A stretch of DNA of 64,000 nt, taken from NCBI GenBank assembly GCA_023014365.1, contig JAEBUN010000016.1, positions 434,001 to 498,000 on the forward strand, written 5' to 3'. Below are positions 23,801-34,288 of this stretch, piece after piece. This stretch comes from Lepiota brunneoincarnata. Its lineage: Eukaryota > Basidiomycota > Agaricomycetes > Agaricales > Agaricaceae. The notes under the pieces were generated by a model that saw only the letters and a list, made by a program, of their open reading frames with translations, had not been told where the DNA came from and ran no database searches. Every line of letters starts with the position of its first letter. Position 1 is the stretch's first letter. The translations under genes and the position numbers were made by a program.

Positions 23801-26210
23801 ATCTTAGACCCGTCCAGAGGCAACTCGCCGGGAGGATCATCTTGAGCATGCGTGTTGTCGAAACGGACAAGGTTCCCTGATGCCCGAGTCAGAAACACGT
23901 TACAGGATCGCGATATCAGAGCGCACCTTCTTGAACAAGAGCTCCTTCGGTCGTATCTGCCGCATGAGAGTTTCTAGCTGAGTGCGACAAACATCATCCT
24001 CAAAAGCGCTGAGGTTGAACTGAGATGTCGAGCAGTCGAGGACGCAAATCCCAAATTTATTCTCCGTGTCTTTACCATCCTCTGAGGGTTGCTCCGCGAT
24101 AGCGACACAATGGCCAGCCTGGTCGTCTGTCAACAGTTCTGGGTCCACGAGGGTACCATTAGTATAAACTTTGTTGAGTTCTCTGAGGACGAATCAGAGC
24201 CTGTGCTTGTCAGAAAAAGAAGTAGAGTAACTAACCGTCTGACAATCTTATCCTTTGCCTTATCCACAGCAGCTTTGCCCCTGGATTTGTCCGCAACTAC
24301 ACGCATTTCGGCACCAAGAGCGGTTTCTGACTGATCAACGCGGCCAACCTTATAGCCTAGGTAACAGGGTTTAAGAGAGAAAGACGACATTGTGAACCAT
24401 TGATACCTTTTCCGAGGAACTTGCTGTTCCCGAATGAATGAAATTCAAGATCAACCATAAGAAAAAAGCCATGCTCGAACAAACTCACGCTGCCCAAAAG
24501 TTGAAGGACATCTCCGGAACTCCAACCTGGAGGGTAACACATGAGCATACTAGATTGGTAAACATGATGGATAAGACCCCACCATCGACATTTTAACTCG
24601 AGACGTTAGTTTCAGATCGAACTCTTGATGACCAACACGAGCATCGTCTTCGTAAAGCTACGAGTAGCGTTAGCACAGCGAATCTTGTCGCGTGAATCAA
24701 GTTTGTCTTACCTCGAAGAATTTCCTGGGAGAATGACATTGATGTCGTCAATAAGCGACCAAAGATAATCAATGTAATACCCTTTCTGGAAGAATAGAAT
24801 CTGCAAAAAATATTATTAAACCTAGTTCTTAAGCGAGCCATATGCATTTACCGTATCGTAGTGGTTCTGTTTAATCTATGCGTGCACTTCAATAACAAGG
24901 CATAGCCTGACTAGGAGTGACACACCTCCCAAAACTGTAAAACCCGTGAGCAAGGTTTCCAAGATTCTGTGTGTGTGAAACTCACCTGTTTCTCGAACGG
25001 CGTAAACTCCTTCCAGGCTGAGGATGGAACATAGAGGGTTCTTGGGTCATAGCCCGATTCTCCAGGTCTTCGACCATCTTTCTGCTCTAGGCTCAGTACC
25101 AGTCAGGGCAGTAGCAAAGCCCACATACGTCCTTAACGTCCATCAAGAATGAATAGGGATCATTCTCCTGTCTTCTTTTCGTTCTTTTTGCCCTGCTCCC
25201 GTTGTTCGGCAGCCGTCATGAAGCCGAAACTTCCCCCAGAGGGCGCAGATTCAGAGGTTTTCGAGGATTTTGCGGTCTTTGCATTGGATTTAGTATTCTT
25301 TCTCGCTGCTTTTTGCCTTTGGGCCTTGCCATCATCAGATTCGTCCATGGAATCATCGGATGATGCGGCGGGACGGGAAGATGTAGAAGCGCGACTAGAT
25401 GAAGACTTGATAGACCTATTATCGACCCCCGAGTCCGAATCCGAGGGCACAATGAAATCATCGTCGTCCGACGACGCACGGGAGCTTTTCCCTACATAAA
25501 ACAGGTGAGAACAGCACTGGAACTATTTGAGCTATGTATTTACCCTTTTTCACAGGTGATTTCTTGAAGCGGGTCAACCGTTGAGAGAATGTGCTTGATA
25601 AGTCGTCATCGTCATCCTCTTCTCCCTCGCTAATCGCCAATGAAAGCCGCTGCCGCTTGGTGCGGGCTATATGTCGTAAGAGGGATAGCGCCAGGGGGAT
25701 GACAAGTTACGCACTTTTTGATAATGGAATCGGAGAAGAGCTAGGTACGGTGTGCTTCGATTTCGAGGTCGATGGCTCCTCGTCGGAATCTTCGACGATG
25801 ACTTTACGTTTATGGCGGACCTAGACACCATTAAGCGGTATGTAGCACTCGATAATGGTGTAGCTTACTGTACTCCTGATGTGCACCCCAGCTTCCCCTT
25901 CCCCATCAGAAAGCATGTCAACATCGATTGGATCGCTGGTCGGAGGTGTGCTTGCAGGGTGTGAGCGCGTAGAACTCGCAGCCACCGAGGACATCAGGTT
26001 CCGTGCATCCAACGGTTTCGTGTCGGGGGTACGAGGCTCGGAATACGGACTGGACGCGTCTCCGCCAATGGACATGGTAGAAGACTTTCGGACAACTGGT
26101 TTTGGCACAGGTTTTGTCTGCGAACTCGAGACATCATTGGGTGCTTTCACGAAAAATGACGTGAGGCTCTTTTGCTTGAAGGAATCTTTTCCCTTTTCCT
26201 TGGGCGCCAT
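20805..26210 (-). CDS. MSH6: DNA mismatch repair protein MSH6 (MutS homologue)
   Basis: MSH6 pairs with MSH2 (MutS-alpha) in the nucleus and recognises base mismatches and small loops. Start ATG at 26208-26210. Residues 13-20 (QKSLTSFF) are a PCNA-interacting box, followed by an acidic, Ser-rich tether. The mismatch-reading segment reads KGKFFELYEDDA, with the F-x-E motif, and is assembled across introns near 24781-24657. Then come [29 protein letters not shown] and [11 protein letters not shown], the connector/lever region ([20 protein letters not shown]), and the ATPase domain with TGPNMA-type Walker A near 22030, [19 protein letters not shown], and FFATHYGSL near 21270. The C-terminal part [20 protein letters not shown] ends with a stop at 20805-20807. 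There are many introns of about 50-60 nt and exons as small as 13 and 17 nt. All key motifs are present. Confidence 0.92.
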
Positions 26211-26257
26211 GGTCGCTGCGGCGGTCGAGACGAAAAGGTGGTGAAATTCGACCAAGC

Positions 26258-26263
26258 ACGCGT
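26258..26263. promoter_or_regulatory. MluI cell-cycle box (ACGCGT) upstream of MSH6
   Basis: ACGCGT lies 48 bases upstream of the MSH6 ATG. This is the MBF (Swi6/Mbp1-type) binding core that drives G1/S expression of DNA-repair genes in fungi. Only a single core is present, so a chance match is possible. Confidence 0.45.
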
Positions 26264-26307
26264 TAGGTCGTGTTTGGCACGCAGGCTCATTTAAGTCAAG
26301 TCACGGG

Positions 26308-26315
26308 CACGTGAC
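26308..26315. promoter_or_regulatory. E-box CACGTGAC in the MSH6/EFM7-like divergent promoter
   Basis: CACGTG with flanking AC sits about midway in the 208-bp gap between two divergent start codons, so it could serve both genes. A bHLH protein is the expected binder. Confidence 0.35.
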
Positions 26316-26418
26316 AGTAAGCGCCTCTCCCCACCGCGACACTGGTTACCACTTCCACATGAGTTTTGAGGAGGATTTACACTGTAAACGGACGCTGACC
26401 TTTTCCAGCTTTCGTGTT

Positions 26419-27598
26419 ATGGGTTCTGTCGAGGATCAATTTCTAAATTTGATCCTATCAAACATGTCCAAGCCACCGAGACCCTGGAACGTGACCTTGG
26501 AAAACATGCTTGCCGCTCACACCCACACATCCGATCCTGAAGTGGAGAACCCTGAGGACATTTCGAATGACTCTTTGTCGTTCCTGGGTGGTGCACCTGT
26601 CCACAATAATGAAACGATACAGTACGGCAATCTGGTGTTGACAGTAGCACCGAAAGTCGGTTAATCACTACAGTCAAGCACACACCTCACTAACCCGCAA
26701 GCACAACTCGATACATTAAGGAAGGCAAAGTATGTATAGCCATCACGACAATTCACCCCCCTCAATTTCACTGACCTTTGTTCCAGGCAATTACGTTGCT
26801 CGCAGACAACCTCTTCTCCCCAGCACTGTTTCTCGCTGAACGGATCGAGCGAGGACTCTTGACCGCACCAGGATCAACAGGTACGTAATAAATCCAATTT
26901 CCTCGCGGGCGAGTCCTCACCGCCAACACGCAGTTGTAGAATTAGGAGCAGGGGCTGCACTTCCATCCCTTATCCTCTCATCCCAGCCCAACCCACCTTC
27001 ACTTATCGTCATCACTGATTACCCTGATGATGGCATCCTCAGCAATCTACACGACAATCTCTTCAGAAACCAGGGTTGTATAGGCGAATCTTGTATGGTG
27101 AATTGTGTTGGATACGCGTGGGGGGCAGATCCCCAGCCTATACTGTGAGCCTCTCCCCGGAGCCTGGGATTAGTCTCACCCCGACGTTCAGGGATATCCT
27201 GCCTGAAAGATCCGAAGGATTTGACACAGTTATCATGTCCGATCTGCTCCATTTCGACAGTTTTCACGATGACCTGGTGAGATCGGCCGCCTTCCTGCTT
27301 GCAAAGACCCCGACAGCCCGGCTCCATGTCGCGGTGCGCTAGCCTCCTAGCATTTTTTATCCATATTCGTTCACCTTGCGTCCCCATCTAGTCAGGAAAA
27401 TACACACGACCACACGTTTGCGATAGCTTTCTTGCCAAAGCAAATGGGGTCGGGATCAAATTCGAAGAGATACTACCGGATCAGCAACAGTGGCTTGGGA
27501 AGCTGCAAGTCAGCGGGCTTGACAGCGAAGCTCTTTCACTGAGGAAAGCAGCTTGCCGCTATTGGATCGGTCACTGGGGCTCATCTCTGGAAGATTAG
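26419..27598 (+). CDS. EFM7/NNT1-like S-adenosylmethionine-dependent methyltransferase (METTL family 16)
   Basis: ATG at 26419 (MGSVEDQFLNLIL); stop TAG at 27596-27598. The N-terminal exon ends with the family segment YGNLVLTVAPKVG. Next come AITLLADNLFSPALFLAERI and, after an intron at about 26880-26934, the SAM-binding motif VVELGAGAALPSLILSS, then ITDYPDDGILSNLHDN and the post-motif EGFDTVIMSDLLHFDSFHDD. The C-terminal exon reads SGKYTRPHVCDSFLAKA and later GIKFEEI. Yeast EFM7 methylates the N-terminal Gly and Lys of elongation factor eEF1A in the cytosol; that role is inferred by similarity. The splice near 26695-26790 leaves one base unmatched by my best exon model, so exon edges there are uncertain. 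It shares a short divergent promoter with MSH6. Confidence 0.75.
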
Positions 27599-27690
27599 GA
27601 GATAACAGCCTTGTCGGATGAATGTTGTAGATATAGGGCTCTTCGTAAATTATCACCATGCTGCGAAAAAGTGTTGGCCACCAGTCATAT

Positions 27691-29010
27691 TTAGCCCCCA
27701 CTCCTAGTTACCGAGTCCGACAGGATTCCCATGAACTCCTCAGGGTAGTCGGAGTGAATCTAAACGTTGGATACCACCGAGTAAGTCCATTGCACCATCC
27801 AAGAAACAAATAGGTGACGCACGAAGTGATTGCCCCATTCGACAGCCCTGAACTCGATGGGTCGTAGATCGTTTTTATATCCCTCGCTCAATAACTTCTT
27901 CACGCCGTTTCTTGGTAATAAACCAAGCGAGTGTAGCTAACCAAACCGAACACTGGCCATATATGTAAATGACTCGAGCACTAGGGTACGCACGAGACCT
28001 CGAGTCTGTGCCATGAAGCACGTTATCCGCGAGCTTCCTAACATAGGTCTGAGCGGGTGCGGCAGTTCTTATTGCAAGTTATCAAACCCCGCCTGTCACG
28101 AACAATAACGAGAGACTTACATAGGGGTGTCTGACCTCAGTGGGAATACCTCGATAAATCTCTCTCGTTCGGCCTTGCTCCAAGAGTTCAATGACGCGCG
28201 TTCCGTACACAACCGTCTGTCCAACTTGGAAGGTATTCCATCCCACTCGAGAGGTTGGTCGAAGTAAGAAGTCACCCAAAGCGGAAAGTTCTCCGGTTCA
28301 AATTCGGGGAGCGCCTCCATATCCCTGTTCTCTGGAAGGCACATCTGGTACACCGGTCATGTCAGAGAACCGAAGGCCCAGAGTACGTTTCCCAGGCTCT
28401 AGGAAGGTATATCGGTAATCATCAAAAACGGAATAGCTGGTCTCAATCCGCACCATAGAGTATAAGATTAGTGACATAAGGTTCAATCAAGGCGTAAGCC
28501 TCCTTATCAAGCATTCCTTTTTCAGTGAACATGGACATCGCAAACACGGTACCAAGCGACCAGCCGAGGATAGAGATGCCACCTCCTGAATGGTCCTTTG
28601 TCGGCTTGCAAACCTGGGTGTTCGCAACAAGATAGTGCACAAAGTGCATTACCAGAACACCCATCTCCTCTAAGAAGACCTCCGGATTCTCTGCGAGCAG
28701 TTTCATCTCTTGGTCTGTGTACCGAGAAGATCCTTCATAATCCTTTCTCTGGATGATGACTAGACGAAGATTCTTTTTCTGTGCCAGGGGGAGGAGGTGT
28801 AGAAAGCCATCTTACGTGAAGGCCATTGAACTGCATCAACCGAGAAACAAGAAAATAATTTCACATACAAGCATTAAATGACATCCCATGAATCACAAGC
28901 ACAGTTGCAAAGTCGTCCGAACTGGGGATGGGACCGGAGTCCCAGTAGAGCAACTGATTCCCATCAGGCAAGCGAGCGGTAACGGGTGTCGGGATGGGAG
29001 GCTGAGTCAT
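27691..29010 (-). CDS. alpha/beta hydrolase (serine hydrolase, lid-containing)
   Basis: Start ATG at 29008-29010 (MTQPPIPTPVTARLPDGNQ). Exon 1 carries the oxyanion-hole motif ATVLVIHGMSFNA. Exon 2 (about 28850-28440) has NLRLVIIQRKDYEGSSRYTD and the nucleophile elbow G-W-S-L-G in GGGISILGWSLGTVFAMSM. The lid exon (about 28330-28120) reads PENRDMEALPEFEPENFPLW. The C-terminal exons contain LRPIEFRAVEWGNHFV, with the likely catalytic His, and a DYPEE-type segment before the stop TAA at 27691-27693. This is the architecture of fungal hydrolases acting on small esters or amides; substrate unknown. Introns are short. The exon join around 28340-28440 is not fully resolved. A decayed duplicate of exon 2 lies at 46870-47095. 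Confidence 0.75.
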
Positions 29011-29871
29011 TAGGCCAACGACTGGGCAGGCCCTTCTCTCTTTGACGACTGGTTTGTTTTATGTGCATTGCTTCGGCCCTCGCCGTATTAAGTCCGCCAG
29101 ATGCAGGCATCTATTTTGGGGCGGGAAGTGATGGAGTATCTGTGTGGGGGCGGAAAGTGAGCGGAGGCAGTATAAGTATAGCATGAAATTAACACGAACA
29201 TGTCCTAGCCTGGGATTGCAATGACCGATAGGGGTTTCTTCCGGTGGACTGGTTCTTCTCTGCGCTTGCGCTCTGAAATCAGACTTACCGGCTCTGACCG
29301 GCTCAGCAACCTCTAAATTATTATTTGCGGAGTCAGATGTTGCTTATCTGTGAAGACTGTCCATTCGAGTTGTTCAGATCAATCAGCTTGGCATTCTCTC
29401 CCTTATTTAGGTCTCTTGTACAGGGTACCAAAGAACATGGGGAGCCTGGCCGAAGGCGAAGAAGCTCCACTTGGCGTTTGAAAGTCGTCTCGCAACTTCC
29501 CAGATAGAACGTGGTGTAACCCTAGTCACACAATTAAGATCAACATACGGAGACAGTGGGACACTACCTGATGCGGGGCAGCCTGGTCTGATATAGGTGG
29601 GACCAACATACTGTAATTGGATTTCTAATTAGATTTAGCAATGTATGGGGAGTCCCTGCGAGTTCTCCGGCACTTCAATTTGGCGTGGAACTGCTCGAAG
29701 AGTAGTTCATGCACCGAGGAGCTTACTACATATATATTCAATTTTATCAATTGCCCAGGTGAAATTCACTATCAACAAGCTGAAGTGATAGCGAAACAAG
29801 GTACTCGTCAAGGCCATTCAATACGACGTAACTAAATTCCAGGTTCAGGACGAGCCAACAGTCTCTTACTT
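29011..29871. other. intergenic; partly duplicated at 47360-47560
   Basis: No gene recognised. Positions about 29440-29630 align by eye with 47362-47525 (shared blocks such as AGCTCCACTT, CAGTGGGA and ACTGTAATTGGATT / ACTGTGATTGGATT), which extends the hydrolase-locus duplication. Confidence 0.45.
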
Positions 29872-32037
29872 TCAGGAGCCCTTCTCGTTCTCGTGGGTCA
29901 AGTCCAGCACTACTCGGGTAGTTCCCAAGGTTTTGGCCCACTCGCGATCATCTCCAGACCGGTTCCAGGGACGCGCTCCCCCTCTTCCCCCCTTTGCTTC
30001 AGCGAGGGATGCATCACCCCTCTCTTCCAGAGAGGTTTCGTGCCCTAACCTTACCCCTTGCCCATAATCCCTCCCCTCAACGCGCAGCGCAGAAGCGCCC
30101 GTTATAATCCGCCCGATAGAAGTATGGTTCAGCACATTCTTGACATATCGAAAGGTGATCATCCGGCCGACGAGAAGAAAGGCTGCCCCTGAAATCGCTA
30201 CTAGCCAGATCACGAGAAGTATGAATCCTGGGATAGCATACTTGAAGTCGTATTGGAGAGACTTTGTGTAGGGGGCAGCCATGAGTATAAAGTCGGTTTG
30301 AGTACCGGTCAAAACGTTCGTCATGAGGTCTGTCCAGATGAGGTTACGTATCTGAGCCTGGCCGAGGGTCGAACGTTCATGGATTAGAGACTGTATCTTG
30401 GATTTCAGAGCGAAATTATTCCGCCCCGAGTAATCCGGAACAGTGTTGGGGAAAATGTTGTCGTATATAGAGGTCCAGATCTGTCCGTGAGCGGCGTATG
30501 GCCGCCCTTCCACCAAGCGTAGGTCCCCAGATAAAGGGGCAGCGCCAGCTGGGAGATACAGGTAATCACTGCGGACGGTTGACAGAGAAGCGTGGTTCTC
30601 ATACTGGTCATCCACGCGTCCCCACATCAAGTCGATATCCCGAATACTCATGTTTGGTCTTTCCACTGCCCATAAGGCAGTGATCTGTGTGGGTTCACGG
30701 AAAAGCTGCAAAGCCGACAGCTCTGTGGTTGCGTTTGCGGAGAATGTCACCCGTTGTATCCTAGCCCTTGTTGCGCTTGTGCACGCATGCAGCTCTTGGC
30801 TCCACCGCGGCATTTGACCACCATCCACACGGGAACGAGATCCGGCAAAGAGCCCACATTTCAGGTAGATATTTGACATGTTGGCTACCTCCTCCGGAGA
30901 GGATCCCCTGCACTCGTTTTCGGGGGGAAGGAACAAGATATTGAGACCGATTTCCTCGTCGCCGATTATAAGAATGCCAGTCTCGAGGGGTGGTACAGGT
31001 CTCTGGTTGTCGACCTCAAGGGATCCCCCAAGGTGAGTGGAATTCCTAGTCACATTGAAGAAATCAATGATTCTGGCTGTGTGCTGTATGGCGGTCCAGT
31101 AAGCGTGTTGAGCGAGATCAACTTGCTGATTATTGCCGCTGAAGGGTGGAAGTGGCTCCATTGTGTGAACAAAACCCCCGTGGTCGGTAATATAAAACTT
31201 GGCGATAGCTTTACCCGCGGTGATATAGTCCACCGTCAGGTTAGTGTTGACGCACTGAGTCACTGGTTCCAGCCAGAGAATGTCCTGTGACCATACCCCG
31301 CCACTGATCAAGTCAGGCAGTGTCAGGTTCCAGAACCCGACTCCAGGATGCTCCGATGACATATCAACAACAACACCCTCTGCTACAAAGGTGTCATTGC
31401 GTAGGACAAGTGTTTCTGAAGTAGAGAAAAATCCACCGCTGCAGTTCTTGTTATCACCTGCGTTGTAGAATTGTCGGTATTGCATCGCGAAGGGACCGTG
31501 AGCGGTGCTGTTGAAGATTTCGATGATGCCAGGGGCGAGCGTGGTGGTATTGGGATTCCCTCCGCTGCCTGGACAGGGAGCAGGTTGGTCATTGTAGGTG
31601 CCACAACTTCGACAAAATAGAAATTCGTCTTGGTTCTGGGTTGTTGCGAGTCCAAGAGGAGAAAAGTCGGGAATGTATCGTGCCTCTACTTCTCGATATG
31701 CGGCGGGAACAGGGGGTCCCTCTCTGAATCCTAAAGGTAGAGCGACTCCGACGATTGCAACGAGGACGGTAATGATTATGGGTAGGAAGGACAGTGTATC
31801 TGTGATGATTCCGACTCCACTGCTCGAATTTGATTCCGTGCGCAGAAATGCTGGCCAGAGGGAAGAGTGTAATGTCCTGGAAATAGAACTCCAGGCAAGT
31901 GCGGTGTTGGACTTGGGCATGAAGTGGACGATGAGGATAACGACGGCCAAGGAGAGGGTGGTTTGGATAAAGGTTGTCATCGCATTGACAGCAGTGACTA
32001 CCTGAGCCACCGAAAGTTGGGTAATAATTTGTGTCAT
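29872..32037 (-). CDS. family copy D: intact three-TM membrane glycoprotein (721 aa), unknown function
   Basis: Single uninterrupted frame, ATG at 32035-32037. Predicted membrane segments: residues 17-40, 82-103 and 600-624. The 104-599 loop carries about eleven N-x-S/T sites (for example FNST, RNDT, WNLT, TNLT, FNVT, NMSN, NATT) and several Cys, so it is probably lumenal or extracellular. Conserved blocks: GPFAMQYRQFY (181-191), HPGVGFWNLTLPDL, GGVWSQDILWLEPVT, SATRARIQRV (421-430), DIDLMWGRVDDQYENHASL and LGQAQIRNLIWTDLM (558-572). After TM3 comes NHTSIGRIITGASALRVEG and a charged tail ending WAKTLGTTRVVLDL (700-713). No enzyme motif is visible and I do not recognise the family. A 5'-UTR intron is likely at 32044-32112. 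It serves as the reference for the frameshifted copies. Confidence 0.85.
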   Translation of the reverse strand: MTQIITQLSVAQVVTAVNAMTTFIQTTLSLAVVILIVHFMPKSNTALAWSSISRTLHSSLWPAFLRTESNSSSGVGIITDTLSFLPIIITVLVAIVGVALPLGFREGPPVPAAYREVEARYIPDFSPLGLATTQNQDEFLFCRSCGTYNDQPAPCPGSGGNPNTTTLAPGIIEIFNSTAHGPFAMQYRQFYNAGDNKNCSGGFFSTSETLVLRNDTFVAEGVVVDMSSEHPGVGFWNLTLPDLISGGVWSQDILWLEPVTQCVNTNLTVDYITAGKAIAKFYITDHGGFVHTMEPLPPFSGNNQQVDLAQHAYWTAIQHTARIIDFFNVTRNSTHLGGSLEVDNQRPVPPLETGILIIGDEEIGLNILFLPPENECRGSSPEEVANMSNIYLKCGLFAGSRSRVDGGQMPRWSQELHACTSATRARIQRVTFSANATTELSALQLFREPTQITALWAVERPNMSIRDIDLMWGRVDDQYENHASLSTVRSDYLYLPAGAAPLSGDLRLVEGRPYAAHGQIWTSIYDNIFPNTVPDYSGRNNFALKSKIQSLIHERSTLGQAQIRNLIWTDLMTNVLTGTQTDFILMAAPYTKSLQYDFKYAIPGFILLVIWLVAISGAAFLLVGRMITFRYVKNVLNHTSIGRIITGASALRVEGRDYGQGVRLGHETSLEERGDASLAEAKGGRGGARPWNRSGDDREWAKTLGTTRVVLDLTHENEKGS

Positions 32038-32930
32038 GGGTGCCTTGAAGAGGGTGTGATGAGTTGGAATTTCCTCATTTCTTCGAAAAGAGGGTCTCTG
32101 AAAGGGTCTTACCTATGTCCGCAGTAAAATGGCCAGGATAATTCCAGGCAGCCGACGCTGTATTTTACCAGGAGCCTCCACCACCTGTGATGACCGAGCA
32201 CCATACATTCTGGGTAACCTAGGGCCTGATATGGCTGGATTTATACTCTATTATGAGAAGGATCAGAGAAGAGCAGGAAATGCCAGGACGGTGTGTGACG
32301 GGCGTGGGGTTTTCGGATATTTCTGATACTCGTACTCACCCACCCATAGAAGACCTGTATCAAGGCGCGCAGGTGCAATCGTATGATGGACGTTGCACTA
32401 CTGAATTGGTCGGCTATCATCAACACCCTGCCGACCATCAACGACTTGTGTCAAGCGTGTCAAGTGGCTTACAGCGCCAATCAATCGAAGCCTCAGATAC
32501 AAAACACCAGAGAGTTGAAGAGCGATACGGGTTATAATTCTGGTCAGATATTAGAAACGTTGATATACTTGGTTATACATAAGCAAGAAACGTCGATTTT
32601 CAGATAATCTGCTCTTCGAACTGCGTGCCCACTGACATTTAGAAAGCGTTCAGAATTTAGTTAAAGGCCTCTAAAAGGGCAACAACAGGAGAGTTGGAGT
32701 GGATATGAGCGTGAATCGCTACAAGAAAGGCTGGTTTCATCTATGCCTGAATGTGGTCGGAGCTTCGCATTTTAACAAGGATCGGAGTTTGTACAGAGTG
32801 TTCTGCCTAGTATTTGAAGTTGACTCCATTGTCGGCCATTAGAAATAAGGATGATGAAACCCATAGTAGATGACGTCGCGTGCTACTGGCGGGACAAAGG
32901 GGTACATATCTAGCTAACTGCTTGGATGGA
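32038..32930. other. intergenic between copies D and E
   Basis: Contains the likely 5'-UTR and promoter of copy D (intron donor GTAAG at about 32112). It is followed by about 700 bases in which I see nothing. Confidence 0.4.
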
Positions 32931-33831
32931 TCATTGACTCATTGGGAGGTTTTCATCCTTCCTTCGACTCTTGAATTCTAGCGATAGCCATGTCGTGCCG
33001 AGGGTTTTCGCCCATTTCTCCTTCTGCTTTATCCTTTGTCGATGCAGACGGCTGTCCGGCTCCTCTCCCTGTACACCCTGATGGTAGGACGTACTGTTGG
33101 TTGCGTCATCCCGGGACGAGACACTCTGCGTCAAGCCTACAGTATCTGGAGAGTTCTTCCCTTCGATGTGTAACACAGTGGATCCAGTTACTGCACGCCC
33201 AACAGATGTATGATCCAACGTATCTCTCATGTATCCGAAAGTCGTTTTCTGGGTGATGAGAAGGCACACCGCTCCTAAGAGCGACGGCACCCAAATCGCA
33301 ATGAGGACGAGCCATGGGATCGCGTACTTGAAATCGTACTGGAGGGACTTGGCGTTTGGGGCTACCATTAGGGTGAAATTCGTCTGAGTCCCAACGAGAT
33401 TGTTCACCATGAGGTCCGTCCAGATGAGGTTGCGTATTTGTGCTTGGCCCAGAATTGGGTGTTTCTGGAGCAGAGATTGGAACTTGTATTTCATGGCAAA
33501 ATCCGCCCTCCCAGAGTAATCTATGACAGTATCCATCCCAAATTTCTTGTAGACAAGTCTCCAGATCTGTGCGTGAGCGGCATGTGGCTGTCCCGCCACT
33601 AACGGTGCTCCCGCCTTGGAGGCGCCGCCAGCTGGGAGAAACAGAAAATTGCTGCGAATAGTCGACAAGGAGGAATGGTTTTCGTATCTATCATCCACCC
33701 GTCCCCACATCAAGTTGATATCTTTGATGATCATTGTCGTGTTTGGCTTCTCCACGGCCCACAAAGCTGTGACCTGGGTAGCATCGCGGTCGACCCGTAC
33801 CGCAGGCTGAGATTTGGCTGTCTGATTTGCC
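32931..33831 (-). pseudogene. family copy E, C-terminal part, separated by copia insertion
   Basis: Minus-strand frame running from the insertion point to a stop at 32931. It contains MWGRVDDRYENHSSLSTIRS, FLFLPAGGASKAG, LGQAQIRNLIWTDLMVNNLV, the third membrane segment (YAIPWLVLIAIWVPSLLGAV), SVGRAVTGSTVLHIEG and the tail WAKTLGTTWLSLEF. Its frame at the copia boundary is the same as that of the N-terminal part at 45231-46544, so the gene was open before the insertion. As it stands it has no promoter or start. Confidence 0.85.
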
Positions 33832-33836
33832 GAAAA
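33832..33836. repeat. target-site duplication GAAAA, left copy (copia)
   Basis: GAAAA directly abuts the 5' LTR and is repeated at 45226-45230 directly after the 3' LTR. Five-base duplications are typical of Ty1/copia integrases. Confidence 0.9.
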
Positions 33837-34225
33837 TGTCGAGCTCGCAAACGCGTGCCGAGTTCCGGTCTCCGTTTAGCTGGCGTCCTTTTCCCGCCCT
33901 TTCGTGTTTGTTCCATATCCCGCGCTCCGTTTCTCTTGCACGGTCTCTACCGTTTTTATCTTTTATGCTATGCCCTTACCGTCCTCCTCTGCCCGTACAC
34001 TATTGCTACTGTGCTTATTGTCTACGTACAAGCGCGTGTATCGTAGTGTTAGATAAATAGTCTCTTGCTTGTAGTCGCACTTCAGCTCTCGCGTCGAGAC
34101 TGAAGTGAGTATTCTATCAATACCTTTAATTACTGTACTGACTACTTTGTAGTATACCTTACTACGTTCTACAGGTAAACTCTAGCTCTCGCGTCGAGAC
34201 TGAATATACCTTACTACGTTCTACA
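33837..34225 (+). repeat. copia 5' LTR
   Basis: Starts TGTCGAGCTC and ends TTCTACA. It is identical to 44837-45225. The 3' third holds two copies of AGCTCTCGCGTCGAGACTGA and two copies of TATACCTTACTACGTTCTAC, arranged alternately. Confidence 0.95.
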
Positions 34226-34238
34226 GGTTATGGGCCCC
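34226..34238 (+). other. copia primer-binding site, complementary to initiator-tRNA anticodon arm
   Basis: GGTTATGGGCCC begins immediately after the 5' LTR. It pairs with the anticodon stem-loop of eukaryotic initiator tRNA-Met (GGGCTCATAACC), allowing one G-U pair. This is the half-tRNA priming mode known for Drosophila copia, not priming from the tRNA 3' CCA end. Confidence 0.65.
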
Positions 34239-34288
34239 GCGCCAACGTGCTATTAACCAGATAACCGAATACATTGATCTATTGTGCA

